Positions 7,790 through 16,269 of a stretch of DNA of 64,000 nucleotides are shown in pieces. The stretch covers positions 30,611-94,610 of the forward strand of contig NZ_JAMZGF010000017.1 of assembly GCF_024158915.1 (NCBI RefSeq), read 5' to 3'. A program made the translations under genes and the position numbers. Under the pieces are notes generated by a model that was given only the letters and a program-made list of their open reading frames with translations, ran no database searches and was not told where the DNA came from. This DNA comes from Chryseobacterium sp. S0630 (GTDB lineage: Bacteria > Bacteroidota > Bacteroidia > Flavobacteriales > Weeksellaceae). Positions within the stretch are counted from its first letter, which is position 1; each line of letters starts with the position of its first letter.

Positions 7790-8674
7790 TTAAATAAAAT
7801 TTTCAATTGAGTTATAGATAGGTTTCCAGTCCAATTCTGCTTTAGCTTTATCCGAGCTACATCTGCTGTTGGATGCAAAACCGAAATAGCCTCCCGCAGG
7901 ACCGAATTTATTAACAGCTTCCTGTATACTTAATGATTCTGCAGGTTGTAGGCTGTATTTTTTACTGATGTTTTCTGCAATGTTTTTTAAAGAAGATGAA
8001 CCATTTTCTGCATAATAAATAGAACCTCCTTTTGCTTTTTCCAATGCGAGTACATATAAATCTGCAAGGTCTTCAATATGTAAGTTAGACCAGATATTTT
8101 CTCCTTCACCAAAATAGACTCCATGTCCTTTTTCCTTAGAAAAATTGATGAGAGCGGGAATCTGGATGCTGTCTTTTTTTATTCCCAGACCTTCTCCGTA
8201 AACCATTGTAGGAACAATAACAATACTTCTTATATCTTTGTTTGCAGATTGCAGTACATAATTGTTGATAAGCACTCTTGATGCCATTTCCAGTCTTGGT
8301 TGCAAAGGGAAATCTTCCCTGAAGATAAAATCACTTTTTTGACCATTCTCTTTTCCTCCAAAAATGGCAGAACCTGAAGTGAAAATAAACGTTTTGTGAC
8401 TTCCTTCCAGAGCTTTGATAAAGTTATCTGCTGCATAAGCATCATCTGCTGAATCTGCATTGTGAATAACTGCATCTACACCGGAAACCGCTGTTCTGAT
8501 AAGATCTTCATCATGAATATTCCCCACAATAGCTTTGATTCCTAATGATTCCAGTTCCTGTACATGGGTTTCATTACGAACCAGTCCTGTCACTTCATAA
8601 TCCTTGTCTAGGAGTTTTTTTGCGATAGTTCCGCCAATATAGCCGGTAATACCTGTGATCAGTACTTTTTTCAT
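7790..8674 (-). CDS. NAD(P)-dependent epimerase/dehydratase-like (extended SDR) protein
   Basis: 294 residues. The N-terminal Rossmann motif GITGYIGGTIA and the downstream D/NIHD and VIHNADSADDAY segments identify an extended short-chain dehydrogenase, probably of the NmrA/atypical group. A clear catalytic YxxxK is not visible; the matching place reads PRLEMASRVL, so it may be a sensor or reductase with a changed active site. Its ATG overlaps the TGA of the mdaB-like gene (8671-8674), showing tight coupling. Role in the operon unknown. Confidence 0.85.
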   Translation of the reverse strand: MKKVLITGITGYIGGTIAKKLLDKDYEVTGLVRNETHVQELESLGIKAIVGNIHDEDLIRTAVSGVDAVIHNADSADDAYAADNFIKALEGSHKTFIFTSGSAIFGGKENGQKSDFIFREDFPLQPRLEMASRVLINNYVLQSANKDIRSIVIVPTMVYGEGLGIKKDSIQIPALINFSKEKGHGVYFGEGENIWSNLHIEDLADLYVLALEKAKGGSIYYAENGSSSLKNIAENISKKYSLQPAESLSIQEAVNKFGPAGGYFGFASNSRCSSDKAKAELDWKPIYNSIENFI

Positions 8675-9288
8675 GATACCAGTTCCGGTTTTAATTCTTT
8701 TTCAAATACATTTCTTACATGCGCTCTGTATAATGTCATATCACGTTCTACATTAGCATTTTTCTCTACATCGTGGAAGTGGAAGCTTTCCATTTTTTCT
8801 AGTGAAACAAAGGCATTCATTCTGTGGAAACCAAATAATGGTCCTTCATCTACACTTTTTTCACTAAAAAATTCTCCTGGAAGAGTGAAAGCCGTTGCAG
8901 GAGCATTCCAGCTGGTAGTCAGCATGTATTTTCTTCCTCCAAGCATTCCTCCTGTTCCGTAGTTGATTTCCGGATTCTCAGCATTTCTTCCGTCGCTCAT
9001 ATAAATTCCTTTGGCATGTCCTGCTGTGAACACTTCGTCAATATATTTTTTCAATCCGTTAGGCAATTGGAACCACCAGATTGGAGTGTGGTAAATGATA
9101 TAGTCTGCCCATACAAATTTCTCCACTTCTTCATTCTTGTCATAGGTTTCACTTACATTGGTTATCTTTACTTCTACGTTCTCAAATTCTTTAAGAACGG
9201 CTAATGTATTGTCTGCAATAGTCTGATTATATTTTCCTCCGGAATGTCCGAAATTCTGTCCTCCGTTGATGATTAGTACTTTTTTCAT
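8671..9288 (-). CDS. NAD(P)H-dependent oxidoreductase, MdaB-like flavoprotein
   Basis: 205 residues with a flavodoxin-like fold. KKVLIINGGQNFGHSGG is the FMN/FAD phosphate loop and YHTPIWWFQLPNGLKKYIDEV is highly characteristic of MdaB (modulator of drug activity B) quinone reductases. Two-electron reduction of quinones avoids semiquinone radicals. It is the first gene of the operon 9288 to 6745, which continues with SDR, ABM monooxygenase and DJ-1 genes. A TAACTTTG box lies 30 bp upstream (9318-9325). Confidence 0.9.
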   Translation of the reverse strand: MKKVLIINGGQNFGHSGGKYNQTIADNTLAVLKEFENVEVKITNVSETYDKNEEVEKFVWADYIIYHTPIWWFQLPNGLKKYIDEVFTAGHAKGIYMSDGRNAENPEINYGTGGMLGGRKYMLTTSWNAPATAFTLPGEFFSEKSVDEGPLFGFHRMNAFVSLEKMESFHFHDVEKNANVERDMTLYRAHVRNVFEKELKPELVS

Positions 9289-9317
9289 TTTTTTATGATT
9301 GTTTGAATTTTACTCTG

Positions 9318-9325
9318 CAAAGTTA
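9318..9325 (-). promoter_or_regulatory. Candidate -7 promoter box TAACTTTG for the mdaB-like operon
   Basis: Minus strand TAACTTTG, matching the Bacteroidota TAnnTTTG, 29 bp before the ATG at 9288. An AT-only palindrome-like stretch (TATAAT...ATTATA, about 9339-9363) lies just upstream, where an operator for a regulator would be expected. Confidence 0.55.
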
Positions 9326-9392
9326 GAACGGATGTTTGTATAATAAAAATAATATAAATTATAGGATGTTATTATTTTTGTGATAGTTAATT

Positions 9393-9606
9393 AGGTTCAA
9401 GGTTTTGGGTTCAAAATTTAAGGTTATGTATGTGAATGGTCAATGGTCAATCCGCTTTGCTTGTGAATTTGTTATGTGTTTCGAGTTGCGTGATTCGAGG
9501 TTGAGTTCAACCGATTCGTTTGTGTATGCAGGTATTGCTAACCAGTAGTTACTCATTCACAAGTGACTTTGCGCAGCAAAAATTGACTATTGACCATTGA
9601 CAATTT
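9393..9606. repeat. Heptamer repeats and inverted GAATGGTC/TTGACCATT composite element
   Basis: 9393-9427 is five degenerate 7-bp units (AGGTTCA, AGGTTTT, GGGTTCA, AAATTTA, AGGTTAT). 9431-9468 (GTGAATGGTCAATGGTCAA, then a TTTGCTTGTGAATTTG core) is roughly inverted at 9554-9606 (CATTCACAAGTGACTTTGCG, then TTGACTATTGACCATTGAC). The same composite arrangement occurs at 59214-59465. It fills the gap before the metallophosphoesterase gene. Confidence 0.7.
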
Positions 9607-9662
9607 CCCTTTTCATGGTAAAATGTCATAGTATATCCGAGCTGAAATTCCTTTCCGTCATG

Positions 9663-9681
9663 TAAATTTGTCTAACAAATT
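9663..9681 (+). promoter_or_regulatory. Candidate -7 box TAAATTTG overlapped by a dyad, metallophosphoesterase gene
   Basis: TAAATTTG (9663-9670) lies 19 bp before the ATG. It overlaps the inverted repeat AATTTG-tctaa-CAAATT (9665-9681), so a repressor could block it. No good -33 element is seen. Confidence 0.4.
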
Positions 9682-9689
9682 GAAGGACA

Positions 9690-10436
9690 ATGATACAGAT
9701 AGCTGTTTTTAGTGATGTGCATGGAAATCTTCCTGCATTGGAAGTTGTGTTGAAGGATATAGAGCAAAGAGGAATCAGTCAGAAATTCTGTTTGGGAGAT
9801 CTGGTAGACTTTGCACCCTGGGGAAATGAAGTAATAGAAAAAATCAGAAGTCTGAACATTCCTTGTCTGATGGGAAATCATGATGAAAGAATTGCCTTTG
9901 ATATTCCTGTGATTCCTTTATCCAAGCATTCAGAAGAAGAAACAAACGCCAGATTTATTGCGATAGATCATTCTAAAAAACATATTACAGAATTCAACAA
10001 AAGATTTCTCTCCGAACTTCCTTTTCATTTAAAATTAAATTATAAAACAGGTAAAAAACATTGGAATATTCAGTTAGTGCATTCCAGTCTTGAAAGCAAT
10101 GATACCTATTTATACGAATCTGAAAATGATGAGATTTTTACATCTATGCTGGAAAGTGCAGATGCTGATCTTATTGTCATGGGACACACCCATTTATCAT
10201 TTAAAAAACAGTTTGATAATAATACCTGGGCTGTCAATTGTGGTTCTGTAGGACGTTCTAAAGAAGAAAACAGGCTGGCTTCTTATCTGGTGGTGACTTT
10301 AGATGAAGAAAAAATTACTCCTGAAATTATACAGCTGTCTTATCAGATTGATGAAACTGCCCGCCAGATAAGGGAAAGCGGGATTCCGGATTATTATGCG
10401 TCATTTCTGAAGAATGAAAATGTATCAATATTATAA
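9690..10436 (+). CDS. Metallophosphoesterase family protein
   Basis: 248 residues with all calcineurin-like metal motifs in order: DVHGN (about 9-13), GDLVD (about 35), GNHDE (about 61), VHSS (about 130) and GHTH (about 165). Such proteins are two-metal phosphomono- or diesterases of the YfcE/protein-phosphatase-like group. The substrate cannot be assigned; a nucleotide or a phosphodiester is possible. It is followed 40 bp later by a LysR-type regulator on the same strand. Confidence 0.9.
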   Translation: MIQIAVFSDVHGNLPALEVVLKDIEQRGISQKFCLGDLVDFAPWGNEVIEKIRSLNIPCLMGNHDERIAFDIPVIPLSKHSEEETNARFIAIDHSKKHITEFNKRFLSELPFHLKLNYKTGKKHWNIQLVHSSLESNDTYLYESENDEIFTSMLESADADLIVMGHTHLSFKKQFDNNTWAVNCGSVGRSKEENRLASYLVVTLDEEKITPEIIQLSYQIDETARQIRESGIPDYYASFLKNENVSIL

Positions 10437-10444
10437 TTATTTTG

Positions 10445-10452
10445 TAATTTTG
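10445..10452 (+). promoter_or_regulatory. Candidate -7 box TAATTTTG for the LysR gene
   Basis: TAATTTTG matches TAnnTTTG and ends 24 bp before the LysR ATG. It suggests the regulator can be transcribed separately from the metallophosphoesterase gene. Confidence 0.4.
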
Positions 10453-10476
10453 TATCAGAATATTAATAATTAAGTC

Positions 10477-11373
10477 ATGGTTAATTTAGAATGGTATCGT
10501 ACTTTTAAGGCGATCTATAAAACCGGGACATTGACAGGTGCTGCCGATGCTCTGTTTATATCACAGCCAGGAGTGAGCCTTCACTTAAGCTCATTGGAAG
10601 CTTATGTAGGATACAAACTATTCGACAGAACGGGTCGAAAAATGATTCCGACAGAAAGAGGAAAAGTATTGTTTAATGCAGTTGCCGAACCTATTACTAA
10701 ACTGGAAGATGTAGAGAAAAATTTTCAAAAATCTACAGAGAAGCATACTCCTACCATCAGTGTCGGGATGTGTTTTGAGACTTTTCAGACCACTTTGGAG
10801 CAATATGTTTCTTCATTGCCTTTTAATCTGATTATCAGTTTCGGAGAATATCCTGAAATGCTGGATCAACTGGATAAGGGAATTCTAGATCTTATCATCA
10901 CTCCCAAAAAAGGATCTTCACCCAATATCGAACATGAAGCATTCTCTTCGGAACAGATTATTCTGGTAGGAGGGAAGGATGTGGATAAAGCAGCTTTCAA
11001 TAAAGTATTGAAAACAAAAGATGCAGAGCAGATTGAAGAGTGGCTGAAGAATGAAAAATGGTATGGAACCACCGGAGATATGGAACACCTTTTCCAGTAC
11101 TGGATATTGAATTTTGGCCATAAACCGAATTTCCGTCCTAATTATATTGTTCCCAACATGAACTCGATCATCCGTTGTCTCAAAGGAGGGACAGGATTAG
11201 CCGTTGTTCCTGATTTTCTATGCAGAAATGACATTGAAAGCGGTGATATTCAGCTGATCTGGGAAGGAAAGAAAAAGTTTGAAAATACCCTGTATTTCGG
11301 TTGTCGTAAGAAAACAAATTATCAAACCGAAATAGAGCATATCAAAGGGTTATTCCGCAAGGTGATGGCTTAA
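10477..11373 (+). CDS. LysR family transcriptional regulator
   Basis: 298 residues. The N-terminal winged helix is typical: FKAIYKTGTLTGAADALFIS, then QPGVSLHLSSLEAYVGYKLF, then RTGRKMIPTERG. The C-terminal half is a substrate-binding-like effector domain (IILVGGKDVD, GGTGLAVVPDFLCR). The target is not known. By proximity, candidates are the MdaB-like operon, about 1.2 kb upstream on the other strand, and the metallophosphoesterase gene. The last 24 bp overlap tail-to-tail with a GNAT gene. Confidence 0.92.
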   Translation: MVNLEWYRTFKAIYKTGTLTGAADALFISQPGVSLHLSSLEAYVGYKLFDRTGRKMIPTERGKVLFNAVAEPITKLEDVEKNFQKSTEKHTPTISVGMCFETFQTTLEQYVSSLPFNLIISFGEYPEMLDQLDKGILDLIITPKKGSSPNIEHEAFSSEQIILVGGKDVDKAAFNKVLKTKDAEQIEEWLKNEKWYGTTGDMEHLFQYWILNFGHKPNFRPNYIVPNMNSIIRCLKGGTGLAVVPDFLCRNDIESGDIQLIWEGKKKFENTLYFGCRKKTNYQTEIEHIKGLFRKVMA

Positions 11374-11817
11374 TAAAACCATATCTCTCATCTGTAAACC
11401 GTTTTCATAAATAGGAGCGGGATAGTTTTCAATAAAAAAATCTTTCAGGATTCCCCTTTTGATGAATCCGTTTTTCTCATAAAATCTGATCTGTTGGACA
11501 CCGGTATCCGATGTTCCAACAGTCAGTGTTTTATAATGATTTTCTTTCGCAATTTCTTTTGCTTTGTCCATCAGGATGCTTCCGATACCTTTACTTCGGT
11601 AGCTTTCAATCACAGCAACATTTTTAATTTCCAGTTCAGTATTGCTTTTTCTGTACAATGCCATCACTGCAATGTTTTCAGTGCCGTCGTGTAAAAGATA
11701 AATGTCAGAATTGAAAATGTACTGATTGATTGCCTCTTTGGTTTCATCTGCCAATAGCAACAGATGATAAGGAATCTCTGAATCAGAGTGCAAGAGATTG
11801 AAAGTAAAATTTCCCAT
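11350..11817 (-). CDS. GNAT family N-acetyltransferase
   Basis: 155 residues. The acetyl-CoA-binding motif A is VAVIESYRSKGIGSILMDKA (R/Q-x-x-G-x-G/A), followed by YEKNGFIKRG. The stop lies inside the end of the convergent LysR gene. The gene is translationally coupled to the GNAT gene upstream (stop and start share one base at 11817). Acceptor substrate unknown. Confidence 0.9.
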   Translation of the reverse strand: MGNFTFNLLHSDSEIPYHLLLLADETKEAINQYIFNSDIYLLHDGTENIAVMALYRKSNTELEIKNVAVIESYRSKGIGSILMDKAKEIAKENHYKTLTVGTSDTGVQQIRFYEKNGFIKRGILKDFFIENYPAPIYENGLQMRDMVLLSHHLAE

Positions 11818-12251
11818 TACAGACTCATATGAATAAGTGGATAATTCTTTCCTGAACCGTCTTTTTCAGATCTTCCTGTCTTTTTGAACCCCATTTTTTC
11901 ATAAAATCCAATGGCTTGAGGGTTTTGTTCATTGACATCTACTTTCGTCAATCCGGTTTTCTCTTTCATAAACTGATAAAGTGTTTTACCATAACCTTTT
12001 CCACGGGTATCATTATGTATGAAAAGCATTTCCAAATTACCTTCTGCTACAGAGGCAAATCCTTTAGATTCATTATCTTCAGTAATTAAATACACTTCCA
12101 GATTAGGAAGATAATCTCTTGGAATAGCTTCTTTGAAATAATTGAAATCCTCTTCGGCAAGAAAATCGTGAGTTGCTTTTACTGCTGATTCCCATATTTC
12201 CATAATTATCGGATAATCCTCTGCTGTAGCCAATCTGATATGTTGTGACAT
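11817..12251 (-). CDS. GNAT family N-acetyltransferase
   Basis: 144 residues. It begins with RLATAEDYPIIMEIWESAVK and has motif A in FIHNDTRGKGYGKTLYQFM and the C-terminal FYEKMGFKKTGRSEKDGSG, typical of YjaB-like GNAT enzymes. It forms a two-gene minus-strand operon with the next GNAT gene; the two are only distantly alike. Acceptor substrate unknown. Confidence 0.9.
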   Translation of the reverse strand: MSQHIRLATAEDYPIIMEIWESAVKATHDFLAEEDFNYFKEAIPRDYLPNLEVYLITEDNESKGFASVAEGNLEMLFIHNDTRGKGYGKTLYQFMKEKTGLTKVDVNEQNPQAIGFYEKMGFKKTGRSEKDGSGKNYPLIHMSL

Positions 12252-12317
12252 GATTTTAAATTTTAAACAAAAATAGGGAAAATGAATGTGAGAAGCTAGG
12301 AGAAGGGTAAATTTTGA

Positions 12318-12415
12318 GGCTAGAGGCTAGAGGCTAGAGGCTGGGAGATGGGAGATGGGTGCTGGAAGTTAGAAGTTAGAAGTTAGAAGTTAGAAGTTAG
12401 AAGTTAGAAGTGGAC
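12318..12415. repeat. Tandem array of 7-bp units whose sequence changes along the array
   Basis: Fourteen consecutive heptamers in constant phase: GGCTAGA x3, GGCTGGG, AGATGGG x2, TGCTGGA, AGTTAGA x6, AGTGGAC. The period stays at 7 while the unit switches. Intergenic, no reading frame. Confidence 0.9.
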
Positions 12416-12437
12416 ATAGTAGGTTTTATCGACCACT

Positions 12438-12496
12438 CATTCCCCTTCTCTGAAGGGGTGGATTTTTGCAAAGCAAAAAGACGGGGTAGTTTAAAC
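12438..12496. repeat. REP-like palindromic intergenic element, copy 2 (inverted)
   Basis: ATTCCCCTTC-tct-GAAGGGGTGG, then GCAAAGC and GACGGGGTAGTTTAAAC: the reverse of the element at 6544-6608. The remaining part of the 12252-12611 gap holds only the heptamer array and the promoter region of the aldo/keto reductase. Confidence 0.7.
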
Positions 12497-12611
12497 AAAC
12501 CTCATTAAATAACAATTTTTTAACAGGAACAGTAAAATTGGTAGGCAGGATTTTCAAATTTTTATTGCAAATTTGTTTATCACTTTATATTAATCATTAA
12601 AATAAAGATTT

Positions 12612-13487
12612 ATGCAAAAGAAAACCTATACAGGACAACCTGTGGTAACATTAAATAACGGAGTGGATATTCCGGCTTTAGGATTCGGAGTATGGCAGAT
12701 GGAAGATCTGAAAGAATGTGAAAATGCAGTAATCAAAGCTATTCAGACAGGATATAGAATGATAGACACTGCTGCTATTTATCAGAATGAAACTGCAGTA
12801 GGCGCTGCTGTGAAAAATAGTGGTGTAAACAGAGACGAACTGTTTATCACATCCAAAGTATGGGTTCAGGATCATGGATACGAAAAGGCAAAAAGTGCTT
12901 TTCAGAGAACGTTAGACAGATTACAGATGGATTATCTTGATATGTATCTTATCCACTGGCCATACGGAGATTTTCTGGGTACATGGAAAGCTTTGGAAGA
13001 ATTATATCATGAAGGAAAAATCAAAGCGATTGGAGTGTGTAATTTTACCGTTGAGAAACTGGAGGAATTGAAAGCTAATTCAACCGTTTTACCCGTTATC
13101 AATCAAATTGAACTGCATCCTGTATTTCAGCAGAAAGAATTACAGGTGTATGACAGAGACAATAACATCGTAACTCAACCTTGGAGTCCGCTAGGAAACG
13201 GTAATGCGAATCTTTTAAGCAATCCTGATCTGAAAGCCATTGCAGAGAAATATGGAAAAACTGTAGCACAGGTAATTTTGAGATGGCATCTACAGGAAGG
13301 ATTTGTAGTGATTCCGAAATCTGTAACCCCTTCAAGAATTGAAGAAAACTTTAATGTATTTGATTTTGAACTGACAGAAGATGAAATGAATGTTGTCCGT
13401 TCTTTAGATACTGGAAAAAGATTATTCTTTGATCCTAAAGACCCTGAATGGGAGCAAAAAATGCTAAATTCTGTAGCAGATATTTAA
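12612..13487 (+). CDS. Aldo/keto reductase (2,5-diketo-D-gluconate reductase-like)
   Basis: 291 residues with the AKR tetrad: Asp and Tyr in MIDTAAIYQNE, Lys in ITSKVW, His in LIHWPYG. The AKR signature GVCNFTVEKLEEL and the C-terminal VVIPKSVTPSRIEENFNVF place it with the AKR5-type enzymes such as YvgN/DkgA, which reduce methylglyoxal and other aldehydes using NADPH. Monocistronic; a long stem-loop with a T run (13509-13574) follows. Confidence 0.92.
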   Translation: MQKKTYTGQPVVTLNNGVDIPALGFGVWQMEDLKECENAVIKAIQTGYRMIDTAAIYQNETAVGAAVKNSGVNRDELFITSKVWVQDHGYEKAKSAFQRTLDRLQMDYLDMYLIHWPYGDFLGTWKALEELYHEGKIKAIGVCNFTVEKLEELKANSTVLPVINQIELHPVFQQKELQVYDRDNNIVTQPWSPLGNGNANLLSNPDLKAIAEKYGKTVAQVILRWHLQEGFVVIPKSVTPSRIEENFNVFDFELTEDEMNVVRSLDTGKRLFFDPKDPEWEQKMLNSVADI

Positions 13488-13508
13488 TCCGGAATTTTAT
13501 AAAAATAC

Positions 13509-13574
13509 ATCCCGCAGTTTTCATGAATTTGCAGACTTTCGAATCTGAAATATTGTGAGATTTGCGGGATTTTT
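13509..13574 (+). terminator. Long stem-loop with T run after the aldo/keto reductase gene
   Basis: ATCCCGCA (13509-13516) pairs with TGCGGGAT (13563-13570), followed by TTTT. The 46-base loop contains a further small CAGA/TCTG hairpin. It is either a branched terminator or a small structured RNA. Confidence 0.5.
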
Positions 13575-13588
13575 AAATCAATATAACC

Positions 13589-14293
13589 ATGACTGCAAAA
13601 GAATTCATAGAAACACTCGCATTATTTAAAAATGAAAAAGAACTTAATAAAGCTGAGAAGTTTTTCAAAGGAAATGATGGTATTACCAAGAGTTTCGGGG
13701 TGAAATTCGGAGATGTTTTTACTACGGCGAAGGCATTTTCGATGATGCCTCTGGATGAAATCAACAAGCTTCTTGACAGTGATTTTTATGAAGTAAGAAT
13801 GGGAGCGGTAAGTATTATGGATTTTCAGGCGAGAAGTAAAAAAACGTCTGAAGACCGGAAGAAAGCTCTTTTTGATCTCTATCTCAACCGTCATGATCGT
13901 TTGAATAACTGGGATTTTGTAGACAGAGCAGCCAGAAGTATTATTGGAGAATATCTTATCGATAAACCAAGAGACATTTTATACAAACTTGCTGATTCCG
14001 AAAGTCCATGGGAAAGAAGAACAGCGATAGTAAGCACTCATGCATTTATCAGACAAAATGATGCTGAGGATACTTTTGCCATCGCAGAAATCCTCGTTCA
14101 CGATCCAAACGAGCTTGTGAATAAAGCTGTAGGAAGCTGGATTCGGGAAGCCGGAAAAAAAGACAAAAAGAAATTACAGCATTTTCTCAATACTTATGTT
14201 AAAACAATGCCTGCTGTTACATTTTCTTACGCAACTGAAAAACTGGATCCGGAATCAAAATTATATTACAAAGAGCTCAGGAAGAAAAAGTAA
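13589..14293 (+). CDS. DNA alkylation repair protein (AlkD-like HEAT-repeat)
   Basis: 234 residues, all helical, with repeated HEAT-like pairs. FYEVRMGAVSIMDFQAR, NWDFVDRAARSIIGEYL and WERRTAIVSTHAFIR match AlkD-family glycosylases that remove cationic N3/N7-alkylpurines without flipping the base. The W/D pattern NNWDFVD is in the right place for the DNA-contacting Trp and the catalytic Asp. Single gene; downstream is a short heptamer array. Confidence 0.87.
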   Translation: MTAKEFIETLALFKNEKELNKAEKFFKGNDGITKSFGVKFGDVFTTAKAFSMMPLDEINKLLDSDFYEVRMGAVSIMDFQARSKKTSEDRKKALFDLYLNRHDRLNNWDFVDRAARSIIGEYLIDKPRDILYKLADSESPWERRTAIVSTHAFIRQNDAEDTFAIAEILVHDPNELVNKAVGSWIREAGKKDKKKLQHFLNTYVKTMPAVTFSYATEKLDPESKLYYKELRKKK

Positions 14294-14333
14294 ATCTTCA
14301 TTTATTCAATATACAATAGAAGTTGATCAACAG

Positions 14334-14375
14334 CCTTAAACTCTAAACATTGAACCTTAAACCTTGAACTTTGAA
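14334..14375. repeat. Short tandem heptamer array
   Basis: Six 7-bp units in phase: CCTTAAA, CTCTAAA, CATTGAA, CCTTAAA, CCTTGAA, CTTTGAA. It is the same type as the arrays at 25433 and 35264, with related words. Confidence 0.8.
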
Positions 14376-14452
14376 TAAATCGTGAGCAATATCATATTCT
14401 GGAATAAAAAGTATTGCTTTGTTCTTCGTACATTTTAATTAAAATAATTCTT

Positions 14453-15511
14453 ATGTTTTGGCCGGATACAATCAGTAAAAAATTAGGGATAGAATATCCT
14501 GTAATTCAAGCTCCAATGTTTGGTGTGAGCACGGTACAGATGGCTGTAGCAGCTACAAAAGCAGGTTGTCTCGGATCACTGGCGCTGGCTGATCTTTCTG
14601 CAGATCAGTCTGTGGAATTGATCAGAGAAATGAAGACACAGACTGATCAACCTTTTGCAGCGAATATATTTGTTCATCATATTCCTGAAGTGACAGATGC
14701 TTTGAAAGAAAAATATAGTAAAACCAGGCAGTTTATAGAACAGCTGGCAAAAGAAAATGCTATAGAAGTTCATCTTCCGGACCTTGAAGAAATTAGTGTC
14801 AACGGCTATCATGATCAGGTGGATGCTATTATTGAAGAAAAATGTAAGATTTTAAGCTTTACTTTCGGAAATCTTGATGATGAGAGTATTCAGAAGTTAA
14901 AAGAAAATGGAGTTACCCTTATCGGAACCTGCACTTCTGTAAAGGAAGCCTTATTGCTTGAAAAATCCGGTATTGATATCATTTGTGTTCAGGGAATTGA
15001 GGCTGGAGGGCACAGAGGGAGTTTTGAAGCAGACAATATTCCGCAGATCGGAGGTTTATCTTTGCTCTCACAAATCTATGAACAGGTAAATGTTCCTTTG
15101 ATCTATGCAGGAGGAATCTACGGAGTAAGAACATTAAAGGCTGTGAAAGACTTAGGTGCGCAAGGCTTTCAGGTTGGGAATCTTCTATTGACTTCTCAGG
15201 AAAGTGCTCTTTTACCTTTTGAAAAAGAAAGGTTGAGAAAGGTAAGAGAAGAGGAAATTGTTTTAACGAAGAGTTTCTCCGGGCGGTATGCAAGAGGAGT
15301 GAAAAACCATTTTATAGAAACAGTAGAAAATTCAGAATATATTTTACCTTATCCTTATCAGAACAAGCTGACCAATGCTTTACGTAAAGCAGCAAAATCT
15401 TTGCAAAATCCAGAATTTGTAGGAATCTGGGTTGGACAGTCTATCCATCAGTATAGCGAACTTTCTACAGAAGAAATTTTGAAGAAACTGATCAAAGAAT
15501 GTGAAAGATGA
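14453..15511 (+). CDS. Nitronate monooxygenase (2-nitropropane dioxygenase-like)
   Basis: FMN enzyme that oxidises nitronates such as propionate 3-nitronate. The N-terminal IEYPVIQAPMFGVSTVQMA, the FMN phosphate loop VQGIEAGGHRG and PLIYAGGIYGVRTLKAV are hallmark segments; GFQVGNLLLTSQES follows. The open frame extends to 14414, but the start at 14453 (MFWPDTISKKLGIEYP) fits the family. 352 residues, a normal length. Single gene. Confidence 0.9.
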   Translation: MFWPDTISKKLGIEYPVIQAPMFGVSTVQMAVAATKAGCLGSLALADLSADQSVELIREMKTQTDQPFAANIFVHHIPEVTDALKEKYSKTRQFIEQLAKENAIEVHLPDLEEISVNGYHDQVDAIIEEKCKILSFTFGNLDDESIQKLKENGVTLIGTCTSVKEALLLEKSGIDIICVQGIEAGGHRGSFEADNIPQIGGLSLLSQIYEQVNVPLIYAGGIYGVRTLKAVKDLGAQGFQVGNLLLTSQESALLPFEKERLRKVREEEIVLTKSFSGRYARGVKNHFIETVENSEYILPYPYQNKLTNALRKAAKSLQNPEFVGIWVGQSIHQYSELSTEEILKKLIKECER

Positions 15512-15607
15512 ATCTGTATGTTCTAATTTGATGATAATTTTATATTTTCGTACATCAATATCATTGATCTGCCCCCAATATAAAAACTAAAATCAATAAA
15601 AACATCC

Positions 15608-16219
15608 ATGAAATATTCAGAAGGAATTCAGAGATCACTTCCATTCGGGTATCTTTTTCTCGTTGTAATGGGAATATTAAAAGAGAGTGTCTTCTACTAT
15701 CAGATCAATATTAATATTCTAAAGTACTCAACAATAATGGATATTCTGATAAGTCCGATTGCTACTTTGACGGCTCATCCCATTATATTGATTGCCCTGA
15801 TTGGTGTTGTTGTATTTTCATTTGCTTTTCCCTCTTTTTTATCAAAGCAGGCCAATAAAAATAAACGTTGGGCATTACAAATGGCATCGCTCAAAGAACA
15901 TGAAAACATGAGTAAAGAAGCTATTGAGAATCATTTTACCAATATGTTTGTGAGATTTCTTGCCATGATGTTACTGTCTTTCTTTGTAGGAATAGGATGG
16001 GGAGAAGGCCTTGGGCTCACCAGGAAGATAAAGGAAAACAAGCTTAAATATGACTATAAATTAAACTATGGTGATGAAAGCTCTGAGCAGGTACATCTGA
16101 TAGGATCCAACAGTATGTATTATATTTATCTGGCTAAAGGAAATAAAACGATAAAAATAGCACCGGTAGGTTCCATAAAAAGTATGGAACTGACCAACAA
16201 TAAAAAGTTGATCGATTAA
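15608..16219 (+). CDS. Hypothetical membrane protein
   Basis: 203 residues, not recognised. Three hydrophobic segments (about 12-30, 56-78 and 115-130) are followed by a polar C-terminal domain of about 65 residues (EQVHLIGSNSMYYIYLAKGN), rich in beta-strand residues. It could place a small sensor-like domain on one side of the membrane. An alternative start at Met43 would remove the first helix. A strong terminator follows. Confidence 0.6.
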   Translation: MKYSEGIQRSLPFGYLFLVVMGILKESVFYYQININILKYSTIMDILISPIATLTAHPIILIALIGVVVFSFAFPSFLSKQANKNKRWALQMASLKEHENMSKEAIENHFTNMFVRFLAMMLLSFFVGIGWGEGLGLTRKIKENKLKYDYKLNYGDESSEQVHLIGSNSMYYIYLAKGNKTIKIAPVGSIKSMELTNNKKLID

Positions 16220-16233
16220 AAATAAACTACCAT

Positions 16234-16267
16234 AAAAAAAGCTTCAGAATATACTCTGAAGCTTTTT
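16234..16267. terminator. Bidirectional terminator between the hypothetical membrane gene and mpl
   Basis: AAAAAGCTTCAGA-atata-CTCTGAAGCTTTTT, with A run on one side and T run on the other. It serves both convergent genes. Confidence 0.9.
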
Positions 16268-16269
16268 AT

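Noticed and set aside
12318..12415. CRISPR-like array
   Set aside because: The units are 7 bp, directly adjacent and without spacers, and no cas genes are present in the window.
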